The translations under genes were made by a program, and so were the position numbers. Below, one piece after another: positions 48,335-60,159 of a DNA stretch of 64,000 nucleotides (positions are counted from its first letter, which is position 1; the number at the start of each line of letters is the position of its first letter). The stretch is taken from positions 992,001 through 1,056,000 of the forward strand of contig NW_023503376.1 of assembly GCF_014529535.1 (NCBI RefSeq), given 5' to 3'. The DNA comes from Bradysia coprophila. Lineage: Eukaryota; Arthropoda; Insecta; Diptera; Sciaridae. The notes under the pieces were generated by a model. The model was not told the origin of the DNA. It did no database searches and was given only the letters and a program-made list of their open reading frames with translations.

Positions 48335-51300
48335 TTAATTCTGTTTCCTCTCGTCACCATAGTACAACATCTTACTGAATGGTAGCCGAAGCATGAAAGC
48401 GTTTATCTGCTCAAGCAACATTGGTTCCCACATTTTCCTTGTTTCCGGAATAATGTCCCGGTAGAGGAATGGCCAGTACTGATTGATAAATTCCACAGCT
48501 AGTTTGTCTGCAATACAAATTAATCGTTTACACCAACCGAACCTTCGAATTCGTATCCGTTTTTCTCACTTAATTCCGGATCCGGGAAAATGCCGGTCAT
48601 CTGAACTTTCAAGTCACCAATCGTTGGAATTATGTCGTAGCTTTCGATCCGGAGATATCGTTCTCCATCGACCGTTTCGAAAACTCCTTTCATTTTCTGT
48701 GTGATTGCCGTATCCTTGAACGTCATGTTGAAGGTGCCCTTAGCATTTATTTTGAAGCTATTCACTTTGCCAGTGGCTTTGTACAATCCTTCAGCATATA
48801 TGCGTGGCATAAAGACATCGATTTCGGTGCTCATGCCTAATTCGTCGATTTTCGTTCGTACATCCTTTATCTGGGCCTTACTCATACCATGGAACGTAAC
48901 GGTTTTCACATTCAATGTGGCAGCTATGTCCCCTCGTTTATATTCGAATGTAGTACCATTCACTGTGTAAGGGTCAATCGGTGGAATGTTTAAATAATCC
49001 ATGCCTTTCTGTCGGTTCGAATGTTTAGTGTTTGCATTAGCTTATTGTTTCAAGATTTTGTTTTGTAAAAGTTACCTGTAGGTTTGGTATCATATCCTGG
49101 ATAGCCTCTTTAATGCATTCATCCCTAGTCGGACTGTCGATTTGGCAAGAAATAGCTCCATCGGCTGAAAGAACAAGTTTTGAGTTGAACAATTTATTAT
49201 GTGAAAGAAAACTCGATATCAAATCATAAGTCGAGGACTTTAGAAAGGTCAAACGAAGAGTGATTACAATCATTGAATCTGTTACTTCTTTTGTTCAATT
49301 TACTTCATTCCTTATCATTCTACTATGTAAAGAGGTCATTAGGTCATTACCCATTCTTGTCGTAGCTGTTGATAACAGGACAGCCGTTTCAAATAGGGAC
49401 TATTTTTGGGAAACGGTTTTGCCATATTTTCCGAAATTTTTCCAATAATAGTCCCTGGTTTCAAGTAAATGAGTTTGTAATGAACAGATTATTCAACCTG
49501 ATCACTACACGGTGTGAACAACTTATTCCTTAAAGAGTTGGTGAACAGGGGAAATTTTTAAGGAAATTATAAAGCGAAACGAGTAATTTGAAAATTCGAA
49601 ATCTTTTGGTTGGGTCTGCTCAAGAAAACTCTACTTCGCCGGTTAAAATGTCTGCTGTCATCTATGGTACGTCTTTATGATTTCCTATAGAAATTTCCCA
49701 TGTTCCCGAATCTTTAAAAAAAAGTTGTTCAACATTCAAACACACAGTGACAGACAGATGGGATAAAAGAGATTAGTGTATCGCGCAAACTATCAAAATA
49801 AGAAAGAAGCAGATAGTAAACCGAGAGGTCGATAAACGAAAATTTCGTTCGTACCGGCATTGTTTAGATTCATTCATCTTTGAACCAATAATAATACTGG
49901 CCAAATGACTGCCGTCTGTTACAGGTTAATCTGTTACAGACGGCAAACATATGACCAGTATTATTATTGGGTCTATTACTTCCATCGATCAAAGTATTGT
50001 TAATCGCTTGATTCCAAATCTTGTACTTCATTTTTTTAAACATGCATTTTACTGTTATAAAGGACCATATTACCCAGAGCTTGTCATTATTTCTGTCGTC
50101 GTTATCGATAACAGATGAAGAATTGAAAGCTCGAGTAAAAAGTTTATTAAAGCGAGGTACTAAGTATGAATTGAAGGTTTCTTTTTTGAATCAAGTTTAC
50201 TTTATAAATTTAACTTTTCTCATAATTTCATAATCAATGTTTAACTCTTGAAAACGATCATTTGCATTTCTAATTGTGTAAACAAGTTTTTAATTAATAA
50301 TCTGGGGTCACGTAAATTTCTACTTTTTGAAAATATATTTTCATTGCATGGCAGCATTGTCGCAATTCATTTTACCTTTATAATTACACAGTTAAACGGT
50401 TCATTGAGAACAGTATAATTGACGGTCAAGGTTTGATTAGAAACTGCTGTTTCATTGTACTGATTTACGTTTCAGATCAAGTTTGAGAAACAATTTACGA
50501 AATTATTCATCGCTATACTTCCACATATTTATGCCATTCGATGCCTAAGTGGAAGATTCATATTACGTGGAATGAGGATATATTGTTTTACTGGTAATAA
50601 GGGAAGTTGGTTTCAATATGCTCTAGTTTGGTTCCAGATTTCTTTAGGGATAAATGTAGAAAGCCGTTTGTCATCCAAAACTAATTGTTTGGAAATCCCT
50701 AAACTTAAGGAAAATCCTTAGAAGACAAATCTGAGATTCACTGTACTTTAAAAACGAGCCATCAGAACAGTCGGAGCGTTTGCTGCGACTGAGCCCCGTA
50801 CAAACCCGTATATCTATTGCGTACGTGACCCTAGTGCGTCTGTCACCCTACTTTGACCGTAAGATTATTATGTAATATGTACATCTTACAAATTGCGCAT
50901 AGCGCAATTACGAAGCCCCGTACGACGTTCCTTTCAAATGAAACAAAAATTTCAAATCGCCCTAAAAATTTTATTTTTTTGTAGGGCCTAGTATCGGCCT
51001 CAGTCCGAGGACCCAAATTTAATTTTTTTTTCAACTACATTCTATTCGGCCGTTCGAAAAACGGATGAAATTTGCTCATACACATAGGGCCCTAGTAGCG
51101 GCCTTAGTCCGAGGACCCAAATTTAATTTTTTTTTCAACCACATTCTATTCGGCCTTTGATTACCTTCCAAATGACACAAAAATTACGAAAAACGGATGA
51201 AATTTACTCGAGTTCTATGTAAAATACACATAGGGCCCTAGTAGCGGCCTTAGTCCGAGGACCCAAATTTATTTTTTTTTTCAACCACATTCTATTCGGT

Positions 51301-53520
51301 GTTCGATTATCTTTCAAATGAAACAAAAATTACGAAAAACGGATGAAATTTACTCGAGTTATATGTGAAATACACATAGGGCCCTAGTAGCGGCCTTAGG
51401 CCAAGGACCCAAATTTAATTTTTTTTCAACAACATTCTATTCGGCATTCGATTACCTTCCAAATCAAACAAAAATTACGAAAAACGAATGAAATTTACTC
51501 GAGTTCTATGTAAAATACACATAGGGCCCTAGTAGCATTTCACTTCTAAGGCCCTAACTCACGGTCCACTCACCCGATTTAAAAAAAACTTTTTTTTCCT
51601 GGATTGGTATTGACAACACCTATCATTTGCCGTGTCATTTACATTTCCATCGTTTATTTTGCCATAAATATCACCAAAAGACCTTAAATCACTTAGGTGG
51701 CCCTAACTCACGAAGGGCCGACCCGAATATGCCTATTTCGACTATCTTTCAGGGAAAAAAAATTTTGAAATCGGATTTGATTTACTCAAGATATCGACGT
51801 GACAGACGGACAGACGGACAGACAAAATTTTTATTGCAGATTCGTCATCTATGAACATAGGCAAACACTTTGCCCTTACCGTCTGCTTCGAATTCCATCA
51901 ATTACACACGGCATCGTAATCCTATAAGCCCCTTCGTACTTCGTACGGGGCTAAAAACGGTCTGAAACTCAATGAATATTTATGAAGATCTTCGAAGCTC
52001 GACGGAGAAAATTGAAATTAACGAAGTAAAAGATTTGATAACAAATAGGAAACAAATAGTACACAGACGGCAAGCATATTAACAGTTTTACTATCTGATC
52101 TATTACTTCATTTGATCGCAGATTTTCAGAGATTGATTTTAGAAATCTTTTACTTCATTCGTTTTGAACATGTTTTTCGCTATATGAGACCTCATTAGTC
52201 AGAGCTTGTCGTTATATTGCGGTCGTTGTTGATAGCAGATGACAGCCGTCTGTAACAGGACAACAAAGACTGTTCATTGGTTTTTTATGGAGACTCTTAA
52301 ATCGTTTACAAAAGGTTCATACAAAAGGAAAGGGAGAGAGATCATTTATTTATAGAATTAAAGGGACTATAGTCCCTCGTAACAGTGGTTGATTTACATA
52401 CACTGTATAGTGTATCAATCTATCACTTCCATTTATATTACTTCGGCGATGTACTGCATTGACCGTCAGCATATGAAAAGATTAATTTAAACTGTTGGCA
52501 AGGTTAACATCTATGTAGAATGACAATAACATAAATGATACTCATGCAGCTGTTTTGCCCGACTAATCAAGTATTTTGAATAGATTTTGAATCGATGCTT
52601 TTGTCTATTTTGAAGCAGCATCGAATCTATTCGACAGACAATGACAATGGAAAGTGATAAAAATTTGCTTCGTCATTTTTTTTCAACATGGCAGTTCCGC
52701 CTGTTATTCAAATACATTTTTGTGCTATTCCAATAGCTTCGTCATTGTTTTTAATTTTAGGGAGCGTTTTCAATCGTTGATGTCCAATATGATGGAAGGT
52801 TTATTGCAAGTTTAATAACTTAGGTGGTATTTACTGGGCGGGTGACAGCAATGCTTTCTGTAACTATGTGCCAGCCTGCATTGCACTGAACTTTCGATAA
52901 CATGAGTATCGAAAACTTACTGAAGAAACGATGAGTTGCTGATGAAAAAACGACTTAAACGACGTTACTTCATAAACCCACTGTGTCTTCAGCAAGTCTT
53001 TCTTAAATATTTTGTAAAAGGAAACAGCAAGGACCTTAGGAAACGTTGACTTGTCCTCGTTTCTTCAGGAACTCGCCATTTCTTCATCAGGCTGCAGTTT
53101 CAAGAATCAATTTCATGAAAATGGGCTAGCAAGCAATCACATAACGATATTAATTTCGCGTAACATTTTTTTTCCATTTTTGTAACATTTCTCATTGCAA
53201 ACATTAATATTCAAAGTTTTTTTTTGCTAAAAGCACAATGACACTAATTTTACCACTGACAATAATGCAAAGCCAAAAGCCTTAACAGTCCAATGCTATT
53301 ATACGACTTGATTTCAATAAAAATAAAAATTAAACCAGCCTGGATTAGACTTATCGGGATTCGGCGTTCTAAGACACCTAACCATCCAGAATCATTTATG
53401 CATCCAAACATCATTTTATTGTATAATCTTACGTAGTTCGACAGTTGCTTTATCAGTCTGGATCTCACTAGGTATGGCTAAACAGGGCACCAAAATCAAA
53501 CAGAAAACTATCAACTTCAT
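48335..53520 (-). CDS. Takeout / haemolymph juvenile-hormone-binding (JHBP) family protein, complete
   Basis: Four exons on the minus strand: 53433-53520, 49076-49164, 48534-49008 and 48335-48507, in phase, total 274 residues. Exon 1 encodes a signal peptide (MKLIVFCLILVPCLA). Exon 2 has the paired N-terminal cysteines of the family (ISCQIDSPTRDECI). Exon 3 holds the body, with GMDYLNIPPIDPY, TVTFHGMSKAQIKDVR and GTFNMTFKDT. Exon 4 ends with a helix (VEFINQYWPFLYRD). Family members are secreted and carry small hydrophobic ligands in a long tunnel. Takeout acts in feeding and circadian physiology in flies. The ligand here is unknown. The first intron is 4.3 kb and contains the palindrome at 49885 and the repeat element at 50755. 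The exon 3 donor position (GTGTAA) is the least certain junction. Confidence 0.88.
49885..49970. repeat. Perfect short palindrome with GCCGTCTGTAACAG motif
   Basis: CCAATAATAATACTGG at the left and its complement at the right, with TGCCGTCTGTTACAG mirrored around the 6-base loop GTTAAT. This is a head-to-head pair of the small dispersed repeat found singly at 33915, 52250 and 55212. Confidence 0.85.
50755..51957. mobile_element. GCCCCGTAC-ended repeat element, copy B, in takeout-like intron 1
   Basis: The reverse complement of copy A at 19652-22122 without the nested segment. It begins ACGAGCCATCAGAACAGTC, then TGAGCCCCGTACAAACC, and ends ACTTCGTACGGGGCT. It holds the 145-bp tandem units (about 50980-51540) and the GACAGACGGACAGACGGACA run near 51800. 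No clear target duplication. Confidence 0.8.
51958..53432. other. Remainder of takeout-like intron 1
   Basis: AT-rich intron. 52195-52265 contains the small dispersed repeat (GATGACAGCCGTCTGTAAC). No nested gene seen. Confidence 0.45.
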
Positions 53521-53556
53521 GATGTTGCCAATTCAACTATTTTCTTCACTAAAGAG

Positions 53557-53564
53557 TTATATAC
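53557..53564 (-). promoter_or_regulatory. Candidate TATA box of the takeout-like gene
   Basis: GTATATAA on the minus strand, about 40 bases upstream of the start codon. Start of transcription would be expected near 53530, leaving a 5' UTR of only about 10 bases, which is unusually short but known for some secreted-protein genes. Confidence 0.5.
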
Positions 53565-53934
53565 ACACAACAGATAATAAGTTTTATCAACTACTTGTCG
53601 TATGAAAGACCAGTTCGTTTTTATATGCAAGCGAGATAACCTTGAGAAGAACAGCATCACTAAGATTTTTTTTTTACGAGTAAGATTTTAATTGTGTTTG
53701 TGTTTGTTTGTTTATTATTTATTGATTTTTTCTTCGTTTCATTTCAACGATTCAAACAAAAAAAAAAGCAAAAGTATCTATATTAATTGCTCTTCTTTCT
53801 GTTAGATTTTGAATATAATATCCTCGTCCAGACTGGTATGTTTACCAGCCACAAAAATTTCATTTTATAATCGGTTTCGACCATGAAAAACAGTTGTTCT
53901 CTTCGTTATAGCATAATCAAAGTGGCCAGAGCGA

Positions 53935-54048
53935 CGATTCTCGTGCTTTCGTAACTCCAAATATTCGTAACTTGACAGTTGCATGTAAAAAATCCCATAA
54001 GAACTGTCAAATTACGAATTCTTGCAGTTACGAATGTTTCGAGAATCG
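53935..54048. repeat. Short inverted repeat
   Basis: CGATTCTCGTGCTTTCGTAAC pairs with the complement of GTTACGAATGTTTCGAGAATCG (one mismatch region). The inner pair is CGTAACTTGACAGTT with AACTGTCAAATTACG. Probably a 114-base MITE. No duplication seen. Confidence 0.7.
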
Positions 54049-54131
54049 GGGCCCAGATGAACTAATTCATGAATTCATTAAAAAATTAATGCGGATGCTC
54101 TGAATCAACGCAATTCAAGCATTCATGGTAC

Positions 54132-54366
54132 CAGGCCCTAAGATTGGGGAAGTAATTCCCAAAATTCCCAAAAATTCCCAAAAATTCCCAAAATTCCCAA
54201 AAATTCCCAAAAGTTCCCAAAATTCCCAAAAATTCCCAAAAATTCCCAAAACTCACAAAAATTCCCAAAATTCCCAAAAATTCCAAAAATTCCCAAAAAT
54301 TCCCAAAATTTCCAAAAATTCCCAAAATTCACAAAAATTCCCGAAATTCCCCAATCTTAGGGCCTG
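54132..54366. mobile_element. hAT-like MITE filled with an AATTCCCAAA minisatellite
   Basis: CATGGTAC at 54124-54131 and 54367-54374 flank ends CAGGCCCTAAGATTGGGGAA and TTCCCCAATCTTAGGGCCTG. The interior (about 54150-54345) is some 20 units of roughly 9-11 bases, AATTCCCAAA. The frames through it are repeat by-products. An 8-bp duplication with CAG...CTG ends fits hAT. Confidence 0.92.
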
Positions 54367-54775
54367 CATGGTACTCTAAATAGAATACTGAAACGGGACA
54401 GTGTAACAAACAAATTTTGGCACTCTTTTCATACAAAATAACACTCTATTTGACAGCTGTCACTCGAAGCACTTTTGCTCAAATTCCTCAACACTGTTTG
54501 TAAAGGGTCAGGAAGGATGTTTATTTTCTCTCATGAAACATTTTTGTGTATTCTCCCGAACATGGATCTGTGTTTTTTTCCTGTTTTTGTTATCAACTCT
54601 TTCTTACCAAAATTACAGCTGCAGGAAACGATATATAATACGAAAATGTGTTGGGACTCCATCAACAGCTACTTAACTGTCGATTTAGACAAATCGGTGT
54701 CTTCCCTACCCCAGATACCAAAATAATTTATTAACATCGATTTTTTCCGTTGAATCGTTTTACATCGTTTTGAGC

Positions 54776-55002
54776 CAAGGCTGTATACTTGGGGAGGTCA
54801 CGCAGATACAGATACGCGGGTTACACACCACAGTTGATGATAAAATAGCCGATTTCATACAAAAATTCACCTACTCTGATGATTCTCGTCGTCTTGATGA
54901 TGTGGTGAATTTTTTGTATATGTAAAGTCATCAGAAGTGGTGTGTTCCCGCGTATCTAATAAAATGGCGGTATGCGTGACCTCCCCAAAGTATACAGCCT
55001 TG
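54776..55002. mobile_element. MITE with 9-bp duplication, copy 1
   Basis: GTTTTGAGC at 54767-54775 and 55003-55011. Ends CAAGGCTGTATACTTGGGGA and its complement. Inner arms carry GAGGTCACGCA and GATACGCGGGTTACACACCAC. 227 bases, no frame of interest. A 9-bp duplication suggests a Mutator-type origin, but only by length. Confidence 0.92.
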
Positions 55003-55011
55003 GTTTTGAGC

Positions 55012-55969
55012 AAGCTAACCTGTCACTGTAACAGTGTCACATATGTTATCGAAAACGACGACAAAAATAATAACAAGCTCTGGGCTCTGGATTCTTTATA
55101 TAATAAAATTCGCGTTAAAATAATTGAAGTACAAGATTTGAAATCAAGTGATTAAAAATACTTTGATCGATGGAAGTAATAGATTCGCCGATAATAATAC
55201 TGGTCATATGCTTGTCGTCTGTAAGAGGTTAAACGCTCACATGCAACATTTAAATCAAAGAGTTTCTTTCATCATTTTTAGTTAAAAATTCACTCGACTG
55301 GTCTTGGCTTCGAACTTTGACAACCCACAAACCAATATTTTCTCGACAAAGTTCATCCGAATTCTATTCGATTATTAATAAAATTTAACAGCGCATCTAA
55401 TTGCTGCCATTTTATTTGTTTATTCCATTACTAATACCAACTATAGGGTAAAACTACCAAATATAAGCCCATGATGTAGTACGAACCCTAAATACTGTCT
55501 TTCCTTTGGCTCGCTCCAATATTACTTTAATCAGTAATTTGGTACGAAACGTCCGAGTCGGAAAAGTCCATAATCGGTTCTTCTATGCAAATTTTCGCAA
55601 ATTGTTGGTTTTATGGACCTTTTGATCTCTGAACCATCGCCATAATTCTTTTAATTCGAATTCCGTTCTGAGAATTGGAATTTTTTTAGTGCAAATATTG
55701 CAAACAGAACAAACAAAGTACGAGAATACTAATGGCTTTATTAAGTGCATTTACATAATAATTGTTCATAGTTAAGACACCATTTACCATTTTATTGGTC
55801 AATATAATTGCGAATGACACGTGGAACAGTGCGTTGTGTATATGTGTAATGTCACAAGATCAACTTTGCACTTAATTTTTTTTCTTCAAATTATTAATCA
55901 AATTTATCAAGCTCACCAAAGTTCACCAAATCTTTTATCACTTAATAGATCCCTTCTGTTGTCGAAACT
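55012..55969. other. Gap without a recognised gene
   Basis: 55195-55235 is a copy of the small dispersed repeat (TGCTTGTCGTCTGTAAGAGG). The rest is unique and AT-rich. Confidence 0.4.
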
Positions 55970-56328
55970 CAAGGCTCATGGGGAGGTCACGCAGATGCAG
56001 ATACGCGGGTTACACACCACGTTTCATACAAAAAATTCACCACGCCATACAAATTCAATTTTGGTGAATTTTTTTGTATTGAAAAGGTGTGTTCCCGCGT
56101 ATCTAGTAAAATCAATGAAAGTATAAACCAGGTATGGTCTATTCATTCAAACCGGAGGACATGACGATTTCATATAAACAAACTCACCTCTCATGAGAGG
56201 TGAGTTTCTTTCTATGAAATCGCTATGTCCTCCGCTCCATACAAAGTTTGACATTCGACCATACCTTATGTTGACGTTCATTGGATAAAATGGCGATCTG
56301 CGTGACCTCCCCAAACTATACATCCTTG
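55970..56328. mobile_element. MITE with 9-bp duplication, copy 2, carrying a nested element
   Basis: GTCGAAACT (55961-55969) and GACGAAACT (56329-56337) differ at one base. Ends CAAGGCTCATGGGGAGG and, at the right, CCTCCCCAAACTATACATCCTTG match copy 1. The right arm is split by the insertion at 56113-56283. Without it the length would be close to that of copy 1. Confidence 0.88.
56113..56283. mobile_element. Nested palindromic MITE (AGGTATGG family)
   Basis: CAATGAAAGTATAAACCAGG at the left and the complement CCATACCTTATGTTGACGTT then CATTG at the right. A central perfect hairpin lies at CTCACCTCTCATGAGAGGTGAG. Flanks AGTAAAAT and GATAAAAT match in 6 of 8 bases, and copy 1 of the host element reads AATAAAAT without the insertion at this point. 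Confidence 0.82.
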
Positions 56329-57063
56329 GACGAAACTAACGACAGAACCTAGTTCACGTTGATTATTTCGTATGCTAACTAATTCTAATCAACTTCACAG
56401 AAGCATGATCTTTTTGAATTTGTGGTAAATTTCGTAAATTCATCAATTGATTTCGGCATAATTTTGAAGAATTCCATGCATTTACTTTCCTCCGCTTCGA
56501 ATATAAATTATTTTTGATTAGTCCGACTTAGCTTTCTAATTAGTTTTTTTTCTATTTAATCGTTCTCTTTTTAAGAATTTCAAAAATATCCCGCTTTTGT
56601 GAAGTTGGCTAGCACACAAAATTCAGCAGGTGATCGAAGCGTGAGTGGCCAAAATTGGTACATACATATCTATCGACAAGGTAAAACTGACTACACATAT
56701 CTAATCTGTTACTGTTTCTACTGCAAAAACAAAATATTTTCTGGAGAATGTTTTAAGCAACTAGTTTTGGTCACAACTTGTAAATTTAAGCAATTATCAA
56801 CTCGTCATCGTTATAGAATCTCGTCAGAACAGAATTCTGTATCTCATTTTATGGTCACGGTCGTTGGCGAAAATTAAATTAACATTTAAATACTTAGTAT
56901 CTAGATTCAATAGCTCAATTTCTGTCAGCTCTGCTAAATTTAACAACAATCCGATCAAAAAATAAGGTTCGGAGCAACAATTTTACCGATCTATTAAAAT
57001 TTAGGACGAAGCGACACAGTGCTAAATTGTGGTCTTAGCTATAATTTAGCGTTGTGTCGATTC
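56329..57063. other. Gap without a recognised gene
   Basis: A 92-codon plus-strand frame at 56599-56877 has no recognised domain, and no splice partners were found. 57000-57060 holds a small inverted repeat (GACGAAGCGACACAGTGCTA against its near-complement). Confidence 0.4.
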
Positions 57064-57071
57064 GTCTTAAC

Positions 57072-58280
57072 CAGGGCCTATTATTTGGGAATCGATTTTG
57101 GGAATATTTGAGAATATTTGGGAATATTTGAGAATATTTGAGAATATTTGGGAATATTTGGGAATTTTGGGAATATTTGGGAATTTTTGGGAATATTTAG
57201 GAATTAATTCCAAAAAATTGATCCTTTTGAATATATTCTGCCAAAATGTTAGGTTTCTTTTTTTGTATTGTTATCAACCAGGCTTTATGAATCGTGTCTA
57301 AATGCCACTGACATTTAATGACATCCATCAGAAGTTTTTTTTAGAGGGTATTCTTTTGAATTTCGACTGACCGAAATCAGCCCCATTTTTTTCGGAACTT
57401 TCTTATATGTAGTGGTAGTATATAAGAAAGTACCGGAAAAAATAGCGCTGATTTCGGTCAGTCGAAATTCAAAAGAAAGCTAAGAGTAGCTGTTCACGAG
57501 TGACTTAGGAATATACAGCGACATTACAGCAGGTATTTTCTATCGTATACATTTCTTCAATCTTCTACTTCCCAAATATTCCCAAATATTCCCAAATATT
57601 CCCAAAAATTCCAAAATATTCCAAAAATTCCCAAATATTCCCAAAAATTCCCAAATATTTCCAAATATTCCCAAAAATTCCCAAATATTTCCAAATATTC
57701 TCAAATATTTCCAAAATCGATAACCAAATTATAAGCCATGAACGACATCTATACGCGAAGCAGCAAAGCGTATTTATATCGGAAGACTTGAAGAAGAGAA
57801 TACGATAGAAAATAATTGCCGTTCTACGGACTCATCTCTACTGGATCATCTCTTTTCTAGAATCACGGCCGACTAAAACCAGATTAATTTATCAGAAATC
57901 AATTTAGGGACTTAGATGACAAGGTTTTTGATGTCAAAGCAAAAATTTGGAACCTCGGACGTAGTGTGCTTGACGTGATTAGGCAATGTCAATGCATATT
58001 CCTTATGAACAAAGTGTTATTTTCATTGCACTTAACACTTAAATCTTTTGGGGTTCCTCCATCGGCTTAAAACAGGTCATTTTGTGTATTAAAAAGTTTA
58101 TAAGGATAATATCCACTGATCGTTCAAATATGTAAAGGGTAGTTCCTGAGTGAAAAGACATCTGCGTCTCTACAGACGACTTCTTCAATTCAGTTCAATA
58201 TTTGGGAATATTTGAGAATATTTGGGAATATTTGTGAATTTTGTGAATTTTGGGAATTAATTCCCAAATAATAGGCCCTG
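57072..58280. mobile_element. hAT-like element with two minisatellites and a nested palindrome
   Basis: Ends CAGGGCCTATTATTTGGGAA and TTCCCAAATAATAGGCCCTG. Flanks GTCTTAAC and GCTCTTAAC match if one base was gained. Inside: GGGAATATTTGA units (57098-57200), a nested palindrome related to the 17590 element (about 57357-57480), TTCCCAAATA units (57565-57720), then about 450 bases of other sequence. A second, weaker end pair (GGGAATCGATTTTGG near 57088 and its complement near 57715) suggests that two related copies are joined. Confidence 0.72.
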
Positions 58281-58425
58281 GCTCTTAACCGAATTTTACA
58301 AAAGAGTTAAATTTATCAGCTCCATTAAATGCTGACGGGAATTGGGCTAATGTTTGCTTCGGGAGTTATAACAACACAAGTGCTAAATGGTTTACAACGT
58401 CGTAGCTAGAACGTTCTTTTAGGGT

Positions 58426-58448
58426 GAGCTCGAGAGCCTCTGAATTAC
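58426..58448. repeat. Left 23-bp target-site duplication of the second LINE
   Basis: GAGCTCGAGAGCCTCTGAAT plus TAC is repeated exactly at 60495-60517. Confidence 0.95.
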
Positions 58449-60092
58449 AAAGGAATTAAAATACCACTAAGCTCTTGGGAATCAGCACTCAGGGATACAA
58501 GCACTGAACCACGAATACATACTATTGAAGAAACAGACCACTGGCCGATAGGACCACCACCAACAGAGGAGCACATTCAGTCCTTCTTACGCCGAATGAG
58601 AAATGGTACTGCTGCCGGTGTCGATACAGTAAATGTGGAATTGCTCAAGGCCGCACCAGAACCGCTCATTAAAGAACTTACTGAACTAATAAGTGACATC
58701 TGGTTCCAAAACAAAGTTCCATCAGAATGGTTGACAACCATACAGATACCGATCCCGAAAAAAGGGCGACCAAAACGGATTGAGGATTTTAGAAGAATCA
58801 CACTGTGTTCCGTTGCATACAAGGTCTATACGATGTTCTTGCTTGAAAGATTACTAGGACACGTACATATTCCATTATACCAAGCTGGATTTCAACGGAA
58901 CAGATCGTGCGATGATCAAATATTTGTGCTAAAAAGAATACTAGAAGAACGCTGGAGGAAAGGACTGACAACATACGTCCTAGCTATCGACCTGAAACAA
59001 GCCTTTGACCAAGTGCTACTGAAAGATATGGCAACAATCCTTGGACATTATGGAGTACCACAACATCTTACCAATCGAATCATCAACGCTTGTCTCTACG
59101 AGGAAACAATATTACAAGATAATGGACGCAGGACAACAAAGTACCGCAAAACGACAGGCGTTAAACAGGGGTGTCCTCTTTCTCCCAATCTGTTCGTTAT
59201 TATACTCCATGCGATCTTGGAAACAGTTACAGAAGTCTTGGGCAACTACGACCTTAGCGGAATTAATCTATCACTTCCTTTTCTCCTAGCATATGCCGAT
59301 GATTTGATACTGCTGACAGACAACAAAAATGACCTCGACCGATTCGTAGAAGAATTTTCAGATGTAGCTCAGGAGGTAGGACTTCGTATCAACCCCGAGA
59401 AATGCGAGCTGTTAATCCGAGATCCACACAAAGTCGAATTGAACGATGTACCAACGCTTCAAGTGGGCAAACTAAACATCAAAGTAGTGGAGAAAATGAA
59501 ATACTTGGGCACATACATAACCAGCAATCTAAACCGGCCTTTGGTAGTACGCGACAGAATCAAAATGGCATATAAAATTACGCATTCACTTCTGCCGTTC
59601 TTACGCTTGCACAAACTTCCAATGAACTTAATAACGAAAATATACAATACCGTTATCGCACCAGTAGCTATATATGGATTGAAAGCATCAACGATGACAC
59701 GCCGAAACAGAATCTCGCTTACAAATATGGAACGTCAGATACTACGAATTATGTCCGATACGTCGAGTGACAAGCCATCCAGCACGCAACCAAAAATAAT
59801 GCTACAAAATAAAACGATAGTCAAAAGGGTGATGGTTCAACGAATACGCTACCACCGGCACATTGAACGAAGACCACACGATCATATTCTTAAAGTCGCG
59901 AGACGCTTTCGAATCAATAGCAAGTACAAAGTGGGTCGGCCGTGTTTCATATGGGAAGACACATTACTTAAAGAAGCAGCAAAATCGGGAACCACCGATC
60001 TGTTACCAAATGTGGGAGACGACGAATTCGATATGAAAGCCGTAGAACAGGCCATATACGACGGCAATATATCCGAAGAAGAAGAAGAATAA
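58449..60092 (+). CDS. Reverse transcriptase of the second LINE (N-terminally truncated)
   Basis: Open from the exact 5' junction (first codon 58449) to the stop, 547 codons, with no interruption. An internal Met lies at 58596. Motifs: RNGTAAGVDTVNVELLK (domain 0), IPIPKKGRPKRIEDFRRITL (domain 1), motif A AIDLKQAFDQV, motif B GVKQGCPLSPNLFVIIL, and motif C AYADDLILLTD with the catalytic aspartates, then YLGTYI in the thumb region. The C-terminus has RYHRHIERRPHDHILK and GRPCFIWEDTLLKE and a run of Glu before the stop. The endonuclease part, and therefore autonomy, is missing. The protein would serve only as reverse transcriptase if expressed. Confidence 0.9.
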   Translation, partial: KGIKIPLSSWESALRDTSTEPRIHTIEETDHWPIGPPPTEEHIQSFLRRMRNGTAAGVDTVNVELLKAAPEPLIKELTELISDIWFQNKVPSEWLTTIQIPIPKKGRPKRIEDFRRITLCSVAYKVYTMFLLERLLGHVHIPLYQAGFQRNRSCDDQIFVLKRILEERWRKGLTTYVLAIDLKQAFDQVLLKDMATILGHYGVPQHLTNRIINACLYEETILQDNGRRTTKYRKTTGVKQGCPLSPNLFVIILHAILETVTEVLGNYDLSGINLSLPFLLAYADDLILLTDNKNDLDRFVEEFSDVAQEVGLRINPEKCELLIRDPHKVELNDVPTLQVGKLNIKVVEKMKYLGTYITSNLNRPLVVRDRIKMAYKITHSLLPFLRLHKLPMNLITKIYNTVIAPVAIYGLKASTMTRRNRISLTNMERQILRIMSDTSSDKPSSTQPKIMLQNKTIVKRVMVQRIRYHRHIERRPHDHILKVARRFRINSKYKVGRPCFIWEDTLLKEAAKSGTTDLLPNVGDDEFDMKAVEQAIYDGNISEEEEE

Positions 60093-60159
60093 TACCACAA
60101 GTTTGTATCGTTATAATCTGTTATTAAATTCTTACCAGCTAAACCTGAGTATTCAAGAA

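Noticed and set aside
54086..54379. Open frames rich in Phe-Gly-Asn or Pro-Lys-Ile
   Set aside because: By-products of the AATTCCCAAA minisatellite inside a MITE with clear duplications.
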